From: Nissabacter sp. SGAir0207
GTDB taxonomy: Bacteria; Pseudomonadota; Gammaproteobacteria; Enterobacterales; Enterobacteriaceae
Length of the DNA stretch: 64,000 nucleotides
Reading direction: 5' to 3'
Assembly (NCBI RefSeq): GCF_005491205.1
Contig: NZ_CP028035.1
Location: 3,100,001-3,164,000, forward strand
A model generated the notes under the pieces. That model had not been told where the DNA came from and did not search any database. It saw only the letters and a program-made list of their open reading frames with translations. The position numbers and the translations under genes are program-made. Of the stretch, positions 62,542-64,000 are shown piece after piece. The stretch's first letter is position 1; each line of letters starts with the position of its first letter.

Positions 62542-64000
62542 TTACACCGCGGTTTGGAAGATCACGTTGTCCGCTTTTTCTGTGTACTCCGCCAGCTGGT
62601 CAAAGTTCAGGTAGCGGTAGGTGTCCACTGCCGTCTTATCGACCTGCTCGATGTACTGCTGGTACTCCTGCGGGGTCGGCAGGCGGCCCAACAGGGAGGC
62701 AACCGCCGCCAGCTCCGCCGAGGCGAGGTAGACATTGGCACCGTTGCCAAGGCGGTTCGGGAAGTTACGGGTGGAGGTGGAGACCACCGTCGCGCCGTCG
62801 GCGACCCGCGCCTGGTTGCCCATGCAGAGCGAGCAGCCTGGGATCTCGATGCGCGCGCCGCTCTTGCCGAACACGCTGTAGTAGCCCTCTTCCGTCAGCT
62901 GGGCCGCATCCATCTTGGTCGGCGGTGCCACCCACAGGCGGGTCGGCAGTTGGCCCTTGTGCTGGTCAAGCAGCTTGCCCGCAGCGCGGAAGTGGCCAAT
63001 GTTGGTCATGCAGGAGCCAATGAACACCTCGTCGATGTGGCTGTTGGCCACCGAGGAGAGCAGGCGCGCGTCGTCCGGATCGTTCGGCGCGCAGAGAATC
63101 GGCTCATTGATCTCCGCCAGATCGATCTCGATCACCGCGGCGTACTCGGCATCAGCGTCCGCTTCCAGCAACTGCGGATCGGCCAGCCACTTCTCCATGC
63201 CCTGCACGCGGCGCTCCAGCGTACGGCGGTCGCCGTAGCCTTCGGCAATCATCCACTTCAGCAGCACGATGTTGGAGTTGAGGTACTCAATGATCGGGGC
63301 CTGATCCAGCTTGATGGTGCAGCCTGCGGCAGAGCGCTCCGCCGAGGCGTCAGCCAGCTCAAAGGCCTGCTCCACTTTCAGCTCCGGCAGCCCTTCGATC
63401 TCCAGAATGCGGCCCGAGAAGATGTTCTTCTTGCCCTTCTTCTCTACGGTCAACAGACCCTGCTGGATGGCGTAGTAAGGGATGGCGTGCACCAGATCGC
63501 GCAGGGTGATGCCCGGCTGCATTTTGCCTTTGAAGCGCACCAGCACCGACTCCGGCATGTCCAGCGGCATGACGCCGGTCGCAGCGGCGAACGCCACCAG
63601 ACCAGAGCCAGCCGGGAAGGAGATGCCGATCGGGAAGCGGGTGTGGGAGTCACCGCCGGTGCCGACGGTGTCCGGCAGCAGCATACGGTTCAGCCAGGAG
63701 TGGATGATGCCGTCGCCCGGACGCAGCGAGACGCCGCCACGGTTCATGATGAAGTCCGGCAGCGTGTGGTGGGTGGTGACGTCCACCGGCTTCGGATAGG
63801 CGGCGGTGTGGCAGAAGGACTGCATCACCAGATCCGCCGAGAAGCCGAGGCAAGCCAGATCTTTCAGCTCGTCACGGGTCATCGGGCCGGTGGTGTCCTG
63901 TGAGCCAACCGAGGTCATTTTCGGTTCGCAATACTCGCCCGGACGCACGCCGGTCACGCCGCAGGCGCGGCCCACCATCTTCTGCGCCAGAGAGAAGCCA
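62542..64000 (-). CDS. acnB: Aconitate hydratase B AcnB (3' part, runs off the window)
   Basis: AcnB isomerises citrate to isocitrate in the TCA cycle and, without its 4Fe-4S cluster, can bind mRNA. About 486 C-terminal residues of an expected 865 are present. They include [16 protein letters not shown], the cluster cysteine motifs [11 protein letters not shown] and [12 protein letters not shown], and [12 protein letters not shown]. The frame stays open to the window edge (GFSLAQK precedes the first Met), so the gene is cut, not truncated. Confidence 0.97.
   Translation of the reverse strand, partial: GFSLAQKMVGRACGVTGVRPGEYCEPKMTSVGSQDTTGPMTRDELKDLACLGFSADLVMQSFCHTAAYPKPVDVTTHHTLPDFIMNRGGVSLRPGDGIIHSWLNRMLLPDTVGTGGDSHTRFPIGISFPAGSGLVAFAAATGVMPLDMPESVLVRFKGKMQPGITLRDLVHAIPYYAIQQGLLTVEKKGKKNIFSGRILEIEGLPELKVEQAFELADASAERSAAGCTIKLDQAPIIEYLNSNIVLLKWMIAEGYGDRRTLERRVQGMEKWLADPQLLEADADAEYAAVIEIDLAEINEPILCAPNDPDDARLLSSVANSHIDEVFIGSCMTNIGHFRAAGKLLDQHKGQLPTRLWVAPPTKMDAAQLTEEGYYSVFGKSGARIEIPGCSLCMGNQARVADGATVVSTSTRNFPNRLGNGANVYLASAELAAVASLLGRLPTPQEYQQYIEQVDKTAVDTYRYLNFDQLAEYTEKADNVIFQTAV

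Overview
This is a core-chromosome segment of a GC-rich enterobacterium (order Enterobacterales). Almost every protein can be matched from memory to an Escherichia coli counterpart of nearly the same length, and gene order follows the family. cysG lies directly upstream of cysDNC, and the eno-pyrG-mazG-relA-rlmD-barA block is joined to cdaR-degP-dgt; in E. coli these two blocks are far apart. I believe both arrangements are typical of Yersinia/Serratia-type genomes (recollection, not checked), so a Yersiniaceae member is the best guess. I found no insertion sequence, prophage, CRISPR array, rRNA or tRNA. The many long ORFs antisense to genes such as fhuA, mrcB, fhuB and cueO are shadows caused by high GC at third codon positions.

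Layout. 1-10.9 kb, minus strand: sulfate assimilation (ygbE, cysC, cysN, cysD, cysG, then cysH, cysI, cysJ), with a GNAT/FeeM-like acyltransferase gene between cysG and cysH. 10.9-13.6 kb: 7-deazaguanine (queuosine) genes queD and queE flanking an orphan DUF2235 (Tle1-like) predicted lipase. 13.7-24.4 kb: eno, pyrG, mazG, relA, rlmD and the BarA sensor kinase. 24.4-35.2 kb: cdaR, degP, dgt, mtnN-btuF-yadS, a 90-residue secreted unknown, erpA, clcA, hemL. 35.3-41.3 kb: fhuACDB ferric-hydroxamate uptake with a Fur-like box. 41.5-42.9 kb: a secreted DUF1996 plus DNRLRE-like protein. 43-53.1 kb: mrcB, hrpB, thpR, sfsA, dksA, gluQ, pcnB, folK. 53.3-57.2 kb: panB, panC, panD (pantothenate) and the yadGH ABC exporter. 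57.3-64 kb: can, hpt, cueO, yacC, an unidentified outer-membrane beta-barrel where E. coli has speE-speD, yacL and the 3' part of acnB, cut by the window edge.

How the genes work together. The cys genes form the assimilatory path from sulfate through APS, PAPS and sulfite to sulfide, with CysG making the siroheme used by CysI. relA and dksA supply (p)ppGpp and its RNA-polymerase partner. fhu, btuF and cueO handle iron, cobalamin and copper.

The least ordinary items are the five genes that break the conserved order (FeeM-like acyltransferase, DUF2235 lipase, 90-aa secreted protein, DUF1996-DNRLRE protein, beta-barrel), an inferred AUU start for pcnB, a terminator-like hairpin immediately before queD, and a clear CueR-type operator at cueO. 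I did not find a convincing new multi-gene system. The best leads are the acyltransferase with its nearby perfect palindrome, and the secreted or surface proteins inserted between housekeeping genes.
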